From Paenibacillus macerans (GTDB lineage: Bacteria > Bacillota > Bacilli > Paenibacillales > Paenibacillaceae): DNA of 64,000 nt. The DNA is taken from positions 267,104 through 331,103 of the forward strand of contig NZ_JAMBOE010000002.1 in the NCBI RefSeq assembly GCF_023715465.1. The letters are read 5' to 3'. A program made the position numbers and the translations under genes. Numbering within the stretch: the first letter of the stretch is position 1; the number at the start of each line of letters is the position of its first letter. Positions 43,810-53,498 of the stretch are shown piece after piece. Under the pieces are notes generated by a model. The model had not been told where the DNA came from. It made no database searches and saw only the letters and a list, made by a program, of their open reading frames with translations.

Positions 43810-45786
43810 TTACTTGACCAGCGTATCCCAGTAGTCGCCAACCAAGCCCTCGATAACGCTTCCACCGGCCCAAGGCATCAGGCAAAACCAGGTGCTGGCC
43901 GGTGTTCCGTCACTGTACTTTTCGGTCACCAGACCTTCAGAATGACAAAACCGTTCAGACATCCATCCCTTTTTCCCGTAATCGAATTCCTTATCATATC
44001 GGTTGTAGGTCTGGCATCCCCATCCAATGGTATCCATCATCCGCTCTCTGACATATTCATCTTTGGCATGTTCGGAGAAGTATAGCATTTCATCCACGAG
44101 GTTGCTGGACATCGGATGGATATGCGGATTGGCGACCGAGGTGACGCTGCCTCCGCAGCTGGACCAGCCGAGGGTGCTAAGCGGCTTCACCTTGACCGGG
44201 GAATTGTAACAGAATTTGAACGTGAACTCGTAGCAAAGGGCATCCCTCATATGCTCCAGATAGAGTTCATCTCTGGTCATGGCGTGCAGGAATCGAACGG
44301 CTTTGATATACGCCAAAATCCCTTCCGAATCAGGAGCCTTATCCGCATCAAGCGGAGCCCCATAACATTCCATGCGCCTCACGTAGGTCTGATAGTAATG
44401 TCTCTCGCTGCGCTTCAGGCTGTCGAGATAGGTTCTGTCCCCCGTGAGCCAGCCGTAATAGGCCAAAGCGGCCATGCACCACGCTCCGCTGAAGGAATCG
44501 TATTCAAGGCCGGCTCCGGTTCGCTCGGACAAAATCGTCGGATATTCGTCATCCGTATTTTTAGTCTTTTCCAGCCGAAGCAGAACCTTCTTGACGAATA
44601 TCATCCAATCCTCATGGAGGCAATTTTTGAGTCTTTTTTCAAATTCGTAGGCCTTCATAATATAAAACATCGCCTGCGCACACAGATAAGCGGAATGTCC
44701 GGGCGTGCGCATCCCGTCAAACCACCAGCCGCGGGTACTCCACTTCCCGTCATGATACGCCTCAAAGGGAAGCCCGGAAGCCGGATTTAGGGAATGCTCA
44801 ACGATATGCTCGATACAGGAAAGGGCCTGTTCGCGCATAGGCTCGTCACCCAGCCGCAAGGCTGCCATCAAAACCGGAGTCGCCACTGTCAATCCGTCCG
44901 TCCAACTGATCGATATAATCTTATTGTACCGGTAACCGCCCGTTTCCTTGTCCTCATAGACAAACGTGGAATAACTCCGGTCTTCGGGCAGCCAGGCATA
45001 TTCAAAAATCGCTTTGGATAAATCGGCGGCGGTCGTTTTGATATCGCTGGCTTTTCTGGGGCTTTGGTGATAACGGTAATAGATTTCTTCGAGCGCGGAA
45101 TTGATGCCCAGCTCGGATTCGGATTCGTACTCGTACAAATCCATGGTCAATTCCACGGACTCTGCCGCCGCCAATTCAAAACAATTTTCACCTAGCGGCG
45201 CGCGTTCCTTAACCAAACGCGATTTGATGAACAGCAAAGGCGCATTTTCGTAACCGAGCGTGTAACCAACCGTTCCCTTGGCAAGGGAACAGGTGAAGCC
45301 GCCGTATTGGTAGAACTCCCCGTTCAGTTCCGGCTTCCACTGTTGTTTGAGGCCGTCTTTGCTGACAAAATAAGGGCTGCTGCAAAGACCGTAAATCTTG
45401 CCGCTATCGAATACAAATGCCGCCGGATGGGACAAACGGTCGCTTCTGGTCATCCACCACGGCGACGAAGGCCGCGCAGGGTTTCCCTCTCTCAAACGCG
45501 GAAACTCATTCGGCACGTTCTGAGGTGCTTCTCCGCGGTTTCGGCCATACATAAATGCGGGCAGGAAAAAGCGCGGATTCCCCTTGGCAAATGGCAATTC
45601 CACATGAATCACGCCGGACCACGACGATCCGCTTTGATTGCGGATCTTGACCTTGGCTTGATATGGATTTTTAATGCCTCCGGTTCCTCCAGTGATTGTA
45701 ACGGATGCTTCCAATTGATGCTCCTTGAGTTCCATGTATTCCGTACTTTCCTGTGATTTGCTCCGTGCGGTTATAATCAGTTCCAT
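43810..45786 (-). CDS. Large protein with six-hairpin glycosidase-like character, unknown
   Basis: A 658-residue soluble protein without a signal peptide. The N-terminal part is beta-rich (EASVTITGGTGGIKNPYQAKVKI), the rest helical with aromatic-rich loops (SISWTDGLTVATPVLMAAL, GKWSTRGWWFDGMRTPGHSAYLCAQ, SFSGAWCMAALAYYGW, GWGCQTYNRYD), which suggests an (alpha/alpha)6 barrel like those of several glycoside hydrolase families. I cannot name the family or catalytic residues. It is divergent from an AraC gene and 23 bp from a YesN-type regulator, so it is probably a carbohydrate gene under their control. Start chosen by GGAGG five bp before the ATG. Confidence 0.7.
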   Translation of the reverse strand: MELIITARSKSQESTEYMELKEHQLEASVTITGGTGGIKNPYQAKVKIRNQSGSSWSGVIHVELPFAKGNPRFFLPAFMYGRNRGEAPQNVPNEFPRLREGNPARPSSPWWMTRSDRLSHPAAFVFDSGKIYGLCSSPYFVSKDGLKQQWKPELNGEFYQYGGFTCSLAKGTVGYTLGYENAPLLFIKSRLVKERAPLGENCFELAAAESVELTMDLYEYESESELGINSALEEIYYRYHQSPRKASDIKTTAADLSKAIFEYAWLPEDRSYSTFVYEDKETGGYRYNKIISISWTDGLTVATPVLMAALRLGDEPMREQALSCIEHIVEHSLNPASGLPFEAYHDGKWSTRGWWFDGMRTPGHSAYLCAQAMFYIMKAYEFEKRLKNCLHEDWMIFVKKVLLRLEKTKNTDDEYPTILSERTGAGLEYDSFSGAWCMAALAYYGWLTGDRTYLDSLKRSERHYYQTYVRRMECYGAPLDADKAPDSEGILAYIKAVRFLHAMTRDELYLEHMRDALCYEFTFKFCYNSPVKVKPLSTLGWSSCGGSVTSVANPHIHPMSSNLVDEMLYFSEHAKDEYVRERMMDTIGWGCQTYNRYDKEFDYGKKGWMSERFCHSEGLVTEKYSDGTPASTWFCLMPWAGGSVIEGLVGDYWDTLVK

Positions 45787-45808
45787 GATATCCTCCAATC
45801 CACTGTTA

Positions 45809-45848
45809 AAAAAAGCGTTTGCAGTCTTTATCCTATTATGCTAGGATA
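45809..45848. promoter_or_regulatory. Divergent control region: cre-like site and palindrome
   Basis: A perfect palindrome TATCCTA/TAGGATA with a 6-nt centre (45829-45848) and a partial cre-like AAAGCGTTTGCA (45812-45823) lie between the glycosidase-like gene and araC. The first is a candidate AraC operator, the second a weak CcpA candidate. Confidence 0.4.
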
Positions 45849-45929
45849 TTCATATTTTAAAGTTGATCCAAAGAATAATCATTGCAAATTCCGCCGTGTT
45901 TATTGCGCGAACAGATCAGGAGGTTGCAG

Positions 45930-46790
45930 ATGAACGAACCCTTTGAGCTTCGATTTGATCCCATAAAAAAAGATTATCTTTACCTTCACAGGACTACTAC
46001 ATACAACTTGGGAACGTTCTATCACCGGCACGAAGCGTACGAGTTGTATTTGTTTCTTCGCGGCAATGTCAACTTTTATATCGAAAACAGCTGTTACCAT
46101 CTGGAACCGGGCGATCTAATCGTTATCCATCCGGAAGAAATGCACCGCTCGTTTAGTCTGGATGAATCGGAGTATGAGCGAATAACGATCAACCTGCAAA
46201 AATCTTACCTGCATCAGCTTTCTACTCCGGCCACACATTTATCGGAGTGCTTCGACTACCGTCCGAAGGGGAAAGGGAATATCTTTCATTTGAACGAAAC
46301 CCGGTTGAAGCAATTTCTGCAATTGGCCGGCAATCTGGAGGAAGTCCTTGTTTCCGATGCGTACGGATCAGATATTTTGGCCAATAGCTATATCGCTCAA
46401 TTATTAGTCTTAACGAATTCTGTATTTCAAAATGCAAGCTTTACTTCTACCGATATCATGCCGGAACTTGTACGAAAAACGATGGAGTACATCGAATCGC
46501 ATCTCTCTCAGAACATCTCGCTTGACCATCTTACCGCTGAGTTTTATTTGAGCAGCACTTATATCAGCCGCCAGTTCAAAAAACATACGGGGTTAACGCT
46601 TCGTTCATATATTCTGGATCGCCGCATTGCTTTGGCAAAATCCTATCTCTGCGAAGGGCTCAGCATAACGGAGGCTTGCTATCAATCCGGGTTTAGCGAC
46701 TATGCAAACTTTATCCGCAGTTTTACCAAGATCGCCGGAATCTCGCCCGGGAAATTCGTCAAACAAGTCCAATCGTCCGCCAATAAATAA
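45930..46790 (+). CDS. AraC-family regulator with cupin sensor
   Basis: A 286-residue AraC/XylS protein. The N-terminal cupin (FYHRHEAYELYLFLRGNVNFYI, PGDLIVIHPEEMHR) probably binds a sugar, and the C-terminal double HTH reads ISLDHLTAEFYLSSTYISRQFKK and ITEACYQSGFSDYANFIRSFTKI. The ATG at 45930 follows AGGAGG by six bp. Divergent from the unknown glycosidase-like gene, which it probably controls. A terminator follows. Confidence 0.88.
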   Translation: MNEPFELRFDPIKKDYLYLHRTTTYNLGTFYHRHEAYELYLFLRGNVNFYIENSCYHLEPGDLIVIHPEEMHRSFSLDESEYERITINLQKSYLHQLSTPATHLSECFDYRPKGKGNIFHLNETRLKQFLQLAGNLEEVLVSDAYGSDILANSYIAQLLVLTNSVFQNASFTSTDIMPELVRKTMEYIESHLSQNISLDHLTAEFYLSSTYISRQFKKHTGLTLRSYILDRRIALAKSYLCEGLSITEACYQSGFSDYANFIRSFTKIAGISPGKFVKQVQSSANK

Positions 46791-46806
46791 AGGAGCAGCA
46801 CGGAAG

Positions 46807-46835
46807 AAAGCCCTGCGAATGAATCGCAGAGCCTT
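46807..46835. terminator. Bidirectional terminator between araC and merR
   Basis: Stem AAAGCCCTGCGA/TCGCAGAGCCTT with a 5-nt loop. Convergent genes flank it; T-tracts are weak. Confidence 0.6.
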
Positions 46836-46846
46836 CCGATTACAAG

Positions 46847-47611
46847 TTATTTTGGGACGCCGGTATAAATGTGAATCGCGTCGCGCAGGAATTCGGCCAT
46901 ACCGGGCTGGTCTTTGTCGTAATAAGCCTTGAAACGCTCGTCGTCCACATACATCTGGGCGAGGCCGGCGTGGGTCTCCTTGCTGTATTCGCTCCAGTAA
47001 AACGTCAGCCAGCGTTTATGCAGGTCCGCGGCTTTTTGCGCCAGCTCGCCCGCCGGGTCGCCCGTGCGGAAAGCTTCCGCCAACGTGGACTGCACATCGT
47101 TCGCCAGCCGGGTCACCTCTTCATACTGTTCGGGTGTCATATTCATCAGCTTTTCGTTGGACTTGTTTACGGTCTCTTCACCGTATTTCTCCCGAATTTC
47201 CTTTCCGTATTTCTGTTCGTTCTCCTCGATCATGTTTTGCTTAAAGCCTGCAAATTTCTCTTTATCGTTCATCGTCATTCTCCCTTCGTTTACGGCAATC
47301 GTTTTTTCAACGTTGGCGATCAGGATGTCAAGCTGCTTTCTTTTGCCGAGAAGCTGCTCGCGGTGCTCTCGAAGAGCATGGACTCCGTCAAAGTCCGGAT
47401 TCGTCACGATCGCTTTGATATGATCGAGACTCAGGCCAAGCTCCCGGTAAAACAAAATTTGCTGCAGCCGGTCTACCTCCTTTTGGCCGTAGATCCGGTA
47501 CCCCGACGAGTTGATTCTTGCCGGCTTAAGAATGCCAATCTCGTCGTAGTAACGCAGTGTTCTGGTGCTGATCCCGGCCAATCGTCCCAGCTTTTGAACG
47601 GTATATTCCAT
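46847..47611 (-). CDS. MerR-family regulator with TipAS-like ligand domain
   Basis: A 254-residue protein. The N-terminal MerR HTH (YTVQKLGRLAGISTRTLRYYDEIGIL) with its YRIYGQKEVDRLQQI wing is followed by a long dimer helix and a C-terminal TipAS-like antibiotic-binding region (about 135-250; EEYEEVTRLANDV, AQMYVDDERFKAYYDKDQPG). Mta and TipA of this type bind hydrophobic drugs and activate exporter genes. No target exporter adjoins it, so it may act elsewhere. ATG at 47611 after GAGGTG. Confidence 0.88.
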   Translation of the reverse strand: MEYTVQKLGRLAGISTRTLRYYDEIGILKPARINSSGYRIYGQKEVDRLQQILFYRELGLSLDHIKAIVTNPDFDGVHALREHREQLLGKRKQLDILIANVEKTIAVNEGRMTMNDKEKFAGFKQNMIEENEQKYGKEIREKYGEETVNKSNEKLMNMTPEQYEEVTRLANDVQSTLAEAFRTGDPAGELAQKAADLHKRWLTFYWSEYSKETHAGLAQMYVDDERFKAYYDKDQPGMAEFLRDAIHIYTGVPK

Positions 47612-47686
47612 GTTTTCACCTCTTGACCCCTTCACTCTACACCTTGCCGTAACGTGAAGGTCAAATCTTTTTTTAGTGATTCTTAT

Positions 47687-49312
47687 TTATCTGATCAGAT
47701 CCGTCGGGTTCATTCCCGTGATCTTTTTGAACAAGGTGCTGAAATACGGCACATTTTTGTACCCGACCTTCTCCGCCACCTCATAAACGAGCATGTTGCG
47801 CTCAAGCAGCAGCTCCCGGGCTTTCTCAATTCTCACGCGGGTGAGGTAATTGTTGAAGGTTTCCCCAGTGATGTTTTTAAAAATAATGGACAGATGGTTC
47901 CGCGAAATATAGATTTTTTCCGAAAGCTCAGCTAACGTAACATCTTCGGCGTAATGTTCATGGATATAATGAGTCATGAAATCGACGACCTGCCGGTGTT
48001 TGCTGTTCCCCCGAAGCTGGCGGCTTCTGCATATCATGGATATCTTGGAACACAACCATTCGCCGAGTTGAACCGGATCGGTCAGCAAAATCAATTCTTT
48101 GGCGATGAGATCGTTCGGGAACAAGTCATCCAGCAAAATGCCTGCTTCATATAAGCTGTAGTTGAATACACCCCACACCTCGCCGGCCTGCATTTGAATA
48201 TACTCCGGTGTAATCGCTTTCTGATTTTCCAACAGCTTCACTTGCTCTTCAATCAGGGCCTTGGCCTCTTCCTCCTGGGACGATTTGATCGCACCCGCAA
48301 TTTCAACGTAAAATTTGACCGGAAACAATGTGACGGACTGCTGATTTTCGCTCCCCTTCTCTTCTCTCTCGTACCAATACATCTCGTAGTTCGGGGTGAG
48401 CCGCTGGGTTCTCGAATCAATCGCGCGAAACGCCTCTTCGGTTGAGTCGGGAATTTTCGTCCATTCTTGCTTCATTTCCCCGATGCCGACGCGAATCTGG
48501 AGCTTCACATAACATTTAACGCTGTCGATCAGCTTCATGCCCAGTTCCTTCAGCCGCTCCTCCAATTCCCCGTGATTCTCCTCCGGCTGGGGATGGACGA
48601 TCAGCACCGCTCTGGAGCTGTGCAGCTCGGTATATTCGATCGCCGCAAAGATTTTACGCGCCACCTCACACGCGATATTACTGATGGCAAACCGGAACAG
48701 ATTCCAATCGGTCAGCGGGAGCTGGCTGGCCCGCACATCGCGGACCGTATCGATGCCGATGGCGATATGATTGCATTTCGACCAATACCGGTATGGGTGC
48801 GGCAAGCTGTCGAGAGGGCGGTAGGTGCCCTCAAGCGTTCCGACCACCGCGGATCTTACCCATTCTTTTTCGATAAAAGGCTCGTAAAGCTTGAGTTTTT
48901 GCTCGACCTCGCCTTGCTTGATCCGCTTCACTTCCTCCTCCGTTAGTTCCTCGACCACCTTGGACAAGATCCTTTTCAGCGTTGGAACGCTGATCGGTTT
49001 GGACACATAGTCGCTTACGTTATATCTTAACGCTTGCCTCGCGTATTCGAAATCGGAATAACCGCTCAAAATAATGATTTTGCCGTCATACCCTTCCTTT
49101 CTCAACTGTTCGATCATGTCCAGGCCGTTCATCGACGGCATATAGATGTCCGTGATAATGATATCGGGTTCTGTCTCGCGGATCATTTTCAGGCCGTCCG
49201 CTCCATTCAGAGCGTCACCCGCCCATTCTGCGCCAAGCTGTTCCCATGGAATTGCCCGCTTCATGCCCTGAAGTACCTGACGTTCATCATCAACGATGGC
49301 AATTTTCCACAT
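47687..49312 (-). CDS. YesN-type response regulator of the aldouronate cluster
   Basis: A 541-residue regulator: receiver (KIAIVDDERQVLQG, Asp in IIITDIYMP, Lys in YVSKPIS) and a C-terminal AraC-type HTH (VTLAELSEKIYISRNHLSIIFKNI, VAEKVGYKNVPYFSTLFKKITGMNP). It lies 21 bp after its probable partner kinase. In related paenibacilli such a pair controls aldouronate uptake genes, and the position here agrees. Confidence 0.88.
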   Translation of the reverse strand: MWKIAIVDDERQVLQGMKRAIPWEQLGAEWAGDALNGADGLKMIRETEPDIIITDIYMPSMNGLDMIEQLRKEGYDGKIIILSGYSDFEYARQALRYNVSDYVSKPISVPTLKRILSKVVEELTEEEVKRIKQGEVEQKLKLYEPFIEKEWVRSAVVGTLEGTYRPLDSLPHPYRYWSKCNHIAIGIDTVRDVRASQLPLTDWNLFRFAISNIACEVARKIFAAIEYTELHSSRAVLIVHPQPEENHGELEERLKELGMKLIDSVKCYVKLQIRVGIGEMKQEWTKIPDSTEEAFRAIDSRTQRLTPNYEMYWYEREEKGSENQQSVTLFPVKFYVEIAGAIKSSQEEEAKALIEEQVKLLENQKAITPEYIQMQAGEVWGVFNYSLYEAGILLDDLFPNDLIAKELILLTDPVQLGEWLCSKISMICRSRQLRGNSKHRQVVDFMTHYIHEHYAEDVTLAELSEKIYISRNHLSIIFKNITGETFNNYLTRVRIEKARELLLERNMLVYEVAEKVGYKNVPYFSTLFKKITGMNPTDLIR

Positions 49313-49333
49313 TTCGATGTCCTCCTAATCCTC

Positions 49334-51079
49334 TTACTTATCCTTCCCCGCAAACTGGGGAGGCTCCGTCAGACACGGCAAATCGATCACGACGCGAGCA
49401 CCGCCTTCTTCCCGTTCCGTCAGTTTGACGCCATAGCGGTCATCGAAGTAACCGGCGATCCTTTCCCTCACATTGCGCATCCCATACCCGCCTGTGCGGC
49501 GAGGCTTTTTCCTGTCGGCGGCCTCACTCAGCCCAGCTCCGTCGTCTTCGATCGTGATTTGCAATCCATCGATTTTATCCGCGAACCGGATGCGAATAAA
49601 GCCGCGGCTCCGGGCATTAAAGCCATGAACGATCGAGTTTTCCACGAACGGCTGGAGCGTTAGCTTCGGAATAAACAAATCGCGGATTTCCGGCGGAGCT
49701 TCGATCTCGAATTCAAGCCCTTCCCCCCAGCGAAGCTGCTGGATTTCCAAATAACAGGCAATATGTTCAAGCTCCTCGGCAATCGTGATGAAGCTGTTGC
49801 CGTTCGACAAGCCGATGCGGAACATGCGTCCCATCAGCTCAAGAATGCGGCTAAGCTCATCCTGCCCCGCTTCAATGGCCATCCAGTTCAACTGGTCCAG
49901 CATATTATAGAGAAAATGAGGATTAATATTGGCCTGCAGCGCCTCGATCTCCGCTTTGCGCTGCTGCTCGTACCGCCGTTCAAGCGAGCGGTACAGCTCC
50001 GCAATCCGCTCGTTCTGCTTGCGGTAACCGGCAAACAGATACCCGAATTCGTTTTCGTAATCGCGGGGGAGCTCCGTTTTATTGCCATCGACGAAATCCG
50101 ACCGCATGGCCGTAACAAGCTGTTTGATCGGCTTCGTAAACTGGCTGCTGAGATAATGGGTTAGCAGGAGGACCGACAAAATGGCGGCCAGGCCGATAAA
50201 CCCGATTACCATGGCAAGCGTATAACTGCCTTCGGTGATTTGCTTCCACGAGGAAATCTCCACCAGCGTCCAGTTGGAATCCTGTAATTTGGAATACACG
50301 AGCAGCGAATCGCCGATTTTGGCATTTCCCCGGATCCGGACATGCCCCGATTCCGCGTCTTTGGCATTGATCCATTCGGACAGCTCCGTATGGTCTAAAA
50401 CTTGTCCGGTTTTGACCAATTCTCTGCCCTGGGAGTCCACCATCAGCCGATTGGCATTGGATGTATGGCCGGCCAGTATTTTGACAATCTCTTTATATTT
50501 GATATGAATCACCAGTACGCCCAGGTACTTGTCATCGTACACGATTTTGCGGCCAAAACTAAGCACCGGGACCTCTCCCTGGAAGCTCCTTATGTTATGT
50601 TCGGTGGACCAGGCGAAATCATTGTTCACAAAAGCGCCAGCCCAAGCCTCTTGGTTTAGCTTACTCAGGTCCCGGAACTGGATGTAATTGTCCTCTTCCC
50701 GCTGAAAAGGGTGTTCCATATATAAATCGATGCCTTGGATCAACGGAATCGAATAGGTCAGATTGGCCAATGCATTTACAACGTTGACGGATCGCCGATA
50801 AGTGTCGTATTGGTCACGCCGGTCCTTAAGAAAAGAGATAATCTCGTTATCGCGGGAGGTGGACAGCGAAATTTGTTCGATCATCGTAAGACGCGTCGTA
50901 ATCTCGTTGTTCAACTCATCCAGCAGCCGCTGCTGATACAGCGAGCTGGTTTTAACTAGCTCGTTGGAGGAAATAATGTAGCTGGCCCACGCGATGCAGG
51001 CGACCACGATCACGATGACTACGGCAAAGCTGCGAAAAAAAAGGGTGTCGATGCGGAATTTTTTAAAAAGACTGATCAT
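49334..51079 (-). CDS. YesM-type sensor histidine kinase
   Basis: A 581-residue kinase. Two membrane helices (about 15-35 and 280-300) bracket a large extracellular sensor (dCache-like), followed by HAMP, a His_kinase domain with the phospho-His in ANINPHFLYN, and an HATPase (LQPFVENSIVHGF, GAGLSEAADRK, GYGMRNVRERI). It would sense an extracellular sugar or binding-protein complex and phosphorylate the YesN protein downstream. ATG at 51079 (MISLFKKFR) fits the family start. Confidence 0.88.
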   Translation of the reverse strand: MISLFKKFRIDTLFFRSFAVVIVIVVACIAWASYIISSNELVKTSSLYQQRLLDELNNEITTRLTMIEQISLSTSRDNEIISFLKDRRDQYDTYRRSVNVVNALANLTYSIPLIQGIDLYMEHPFQREEDNYIQFRDLSKLNQEAWAGAFVNNDFAWSTEHNIRSFQGEVPVLSFGRKIVYDDKYLGVLVIHIKYKEIVKILAGHTSNANRLMVDSQGRELVKTGQVLDHTELSEWINAKDAESGHVRIRGNAKIGDSLLVYSKLQDSNWTLVEISSWKQITEGSYTLAMVIGFIGLAAILSVLLLTHYLSSQFTKPIKQLVTAMRSDFVDGNKTELPRDYENEFGYLFAGYRKQNERIAELYRSLERRYEQQRKAEIEALQANINPHFLYNMLDQLNWMAIEAGQDELSRILELMGRMFRIGLSNGNSFITIAEELEHIACYLEIQQLRWGEGLEFEIEAPPEIRDLFIPKLTLQPFVENSIVHGFNARSRGFIRIRFADKIDGLQITIEDDGAGLSEAADRKKPRRTGGYGMRNVRERIAGYFDDRYGVKLTEREEGGARVVIDLPCLTEPPQFAGKDK

Positions 51080-51112
51080 CTCTCGGATGCTCCCTTCCGG
51101 CACTAAGGAGAA

Positions 51113-51161
51113 AAAACGGTAAAGCTGCGAAACGAATCGTTTCGGCAAAGCTCTACCGTTA
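51113..51161 (-). terminator. Terminator between permeases and kinase gene
   Basis: Long stem AACGGTA-AGCT/AGCT-TACCGTT extended by CGAAACGA/TCGTTTCG, six T on the minus strand. It separates the transporter genes from the kinase-regulator pair, which must then have its own promoter. Confidence 0.92.
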
Positions 51162-51183
51162 TATTATTGGCGGCCTACCATCC

Positions 51184-52026
51184 TTATCCCTTTATTCCGG
51201 TTGTGGCAATTCCTTCAACAAAATACTTTTGCAGAAACATAAATACGAAAGTGGCCGGCAGAATGGATACGAGCGACATCGCCAGAAGCTGGCCCCATTC
51301 CTGAGCGGACTGGGAATCGTTGATCATCCGCAGCGCCAAGCTGACCGTATATTTGTCAACCGAGTTGATATACAGCAAGTGGCCAAGGAAATCATCCCAG
51401 TTCCAAAGAAAGCAGAAGATCATGACGGTGACGATGGCCGGCTTGGTCAATGGCAGCACGATCCGCCAAAAAATACCGAACCAGGAACAGCCGTCGATTT
51501 TGGCCGATTCATCCAGCTCCTTCGGAATCCCCCGGATGAACTGAATAAGCAGGAAGACAAAAAACGTGCCGCCGGCGCCTGCCGCTACCAAGTGGGGAAC
51601 AATAAACGGCAAATACGTATTGACCCAACCCAACTGGTGGAACAGAGAGTATTGCGGAATGATCAATACTTGCCCCGGCATCATCAAGGTTAACATGAAA
51701 ATGGAGAACCAAAAGTTCTTCAGCGGAAAGTTCAGTCTGCCAAACCCGAAGGCTACCAGCGAGCTGGAGATCAAGGTGGCAGCCAACACGGCGATCTCCA
51801 AGCCGAAGGTATTAAGATAAAAATCCGTAAACGTGTGTCCGGGAACCGAATTCCAGCCTTTTACGAAGTTGCTCCACTGCGGAACCTTTGGGAAAATATT
51901 CGGCGATCCCAGCTCGGTATTGCTTTTAAGCGATGCGCCGATCCACCAAAGCACCGGGTAGACCATCACAAAGCTAAACAGAATCATGAAAATATGCCGG
52001 ATGAACGGTTTCATTTTGATCATCAT
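51184..52026 (-). CDS. Sugar ABC transporter permease (MalG-like)
   Basis: A 280-residue, six-helix permease with the EAA loop ELDESAKIDGCSWFGIFWRIVLP near residue 180-205. Overlaps the MalF-like gene by 4 bp (ATGA type). With that protein it forms the channel for aldouronates or related xylooligosaccharides, inferred from neighbours aguA and the solute-binding gene. No ATPase gene is nearby; a shared MsmK-type ATPase is usual in this group. Confidence 0.9.
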   Translation of the reverse strand: MMIKMKPFIRHIFMILFSFVMVYPVLWWIGASLKSNTELGSPNIFPKVPQWSNFVKGWNSVPGHTFTDFYLNTFGLEIAVLAATLISSSLVAFGFGRLNFPLKNFWFSIFMLTLMMPGQVLIIPQYSLFHQLGWVNTYLPFIVPHLVAAGAGGTFFVFLLIQFIRGIPKELDESAKIDGCSWFGIFWRIVLPLTKPAIVTVMIFCFLWNWDDFLGHLLYINSVDKYTVSLALRMINDSQSAQEWGQLLAMSLVSILPATFVFMFLQKYFVEGIATTGIKG

Positions 52027-52949
52027 CTGCGTCTCTTTCTCCCTTCCGTCTCTGTTTCATAGAACACCCAGTATCTCGACGTTCCGGCGATGATCAGCGA
52101 TGCGATAACGATGATGACCAGCATGATCCAGGCGAGCGCCGAGGAGTATCCGAGCTGATACCGGCTAAACGCACGTTCGTACAGATAGAGGGCGTATACG
52201 TAGGTCGAGTTCATCGGACCTCCGTTGGTGATGACAAACGCGGAAGTGAACATTTGGAACGCGTTGATCACGCCCATGATGAGATTGAAGTAAATAATCG
52301 GCGACAGCATTGGAAGCGTAATGCGGAAAAACTGAAAAAATTTGTTCGCCCCGTCCACGGAGGAAGCCTCGTACAAGTCGTTCGGAATTTGCTTCAGCCC
52401 TGCCAAAAAGATCACCATCGCGGAACCAAACTGCCAAACCGCAAGCAGAACGAGCGTACTCATCGCGGTATCCGGACTGGTGATCCAGCCCTTGCCTTCA
52501 AACCCAAAGGTGGCGATGATTTTGTTGAAAATACCCTCTACCCCAAAGATGTTCCGCCAAAGCATGGATACGGCGATACTTCCGCCGATCAGCGATGGAA
52601 AATAGATCGCTGTGCGGTATATGCCGATTCCGCGAACGGCTTTGTTCAGCAGCATGGCGATCAACAAAGCCGCGATCAGCTTTAAAGGAACGGAGGCGAT
52701 CACGTATTGGAACGTAGCGCGAAGGGATTCTTCAAATTTCGGATCCGAGGTAAGGATGTTGACGTAGTTTTTGGTTCCTACCCATTCGATCGGTCTGAGC
52801 AGCGTGTAGTTCGTAAACGAATAATACAGCGATAATAAAAGCGGATACGCCGTGAGCCCGATAAAGCCGATCAGCCAGGGCGAAATAAATAAATAGCCGG
52901 CAATGGGAGCATCCCATCTTTTCAAAGAAGAACGTCGTTTTCTCTTCAC
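52023..52949 (-). CDS. Sugar ABC transporter permease (MalF-like)
   Basis: A 308-residue permease with six helices (ISPWLIGFIGLTAYPLLLSLYYSF in TM1) and the EAA loop LYEASSVDGANKFFQFFRITLP. GTG at 52949 gives a six-bp gap from AGGAG; an ATG two codons earlier touches the Shine-Dalgarno, so either is possible. It partners the MalG-like protein downstream. Confidence 0.88.
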   Translation of the reverse strand: MKRKRRSSLKRWDAPIAGYLFISPWLIGFIGLTAYPLLLSLYYSFTNYTLLRPIEWVGTKNYVNILTSDPKFEESLRATFQYVIASVPLKLIAALLIAMLLNKAVRGIGIYRTAIYFPSLIGGSIAVSMLWRNIFGVEGIFNKIIATFGFEGKGWITSPDTAMSTLVLLAVWQFGSAMVIFLAGLKQIPNDLYEASSVDGANKFFQFFRITLPMLSPIIYFNLIMGVINAFQMFTSAFVITNGGPMNSTYVYALYLYERAFSRYQLGYSSALAWIMLVIIVIASLIIAGTSRYWVFYETETEGRKRRR

Positions 52950-53123
52950 GATCATCTCCTGATTTGCGGCTATGGGTGTGGAACGACCCATATGCTATCA
53001 CCTCTGTAGTTTGTCTGATAGCTTAAGTATAGATGGGTCCCCCAGGCGGTTAAATGAGGGTAATCCTCGATTTCTTTTAAAATATCACGAAAAAATCCTA
53101 ACGGACACGGCGCCCATTTTCGT

Positions 53124-53498
53124 TTATACTTTTCGGACAATAGCCGCCTCCTGTTTCGCTTCATCGTTAGATGGACCGTGTCCGGGGCCGAGCAAATTCA
53201 GGATCACCACGCCGATGATAATCAAGCCGATTCCGATGATGCTGCCGGCATTGATCTTTTCTTTCCAGATGAGCACGGAGATGATGACCGTCAATACGGA
53301 ACCGAGCCCGGACCAAATGGCGTAAGCGGCGTTTAGGGGAATCGTTTTAAGCGACAATGACAAAAAATAAAACGAGCATACGAAGGCGGCGATGCTTATT
53401 AAAGAAGGCGCTAACTTGGTAAATCCTTGGGAAGCCTTCAGCATCGAAGTCCCGACCAGCTCGCTAGAAATAGATATCAACAGTAACAAATAAGCCAT
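53124..53498 (-). CDS. SMR-family small multidrug exporter
   Basis: A 124-residue, four-helix SMR protein: the essential membrane Glu lies in ISISSELVGTSMLKASQGFTK, with YAIWSGLGSVLTVIIS in TM3 and IGIGLIIIGVVILNLL in TM4. Like QacC/EmrE it would act as a dimer exporting cationic compounds or guanidinium. It overlaps tetR by one base at TAATG, so it is co-transcribed with it. The pair sits inside the aldouronate cluster, probably as an insertion. Confidence 0.9.
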   Translation of the reverse strand: MAYLLLLISISSELVGTSMLKASQGFTKLAPSLISIAAFVCSFYFLSLSLKTIPLNAAYAIWSGLGSVLTVIISVLIWKEKINAGSIIGIGLIIIGVVILNLLGPGHGPSNDEAKQEAAIVRKV

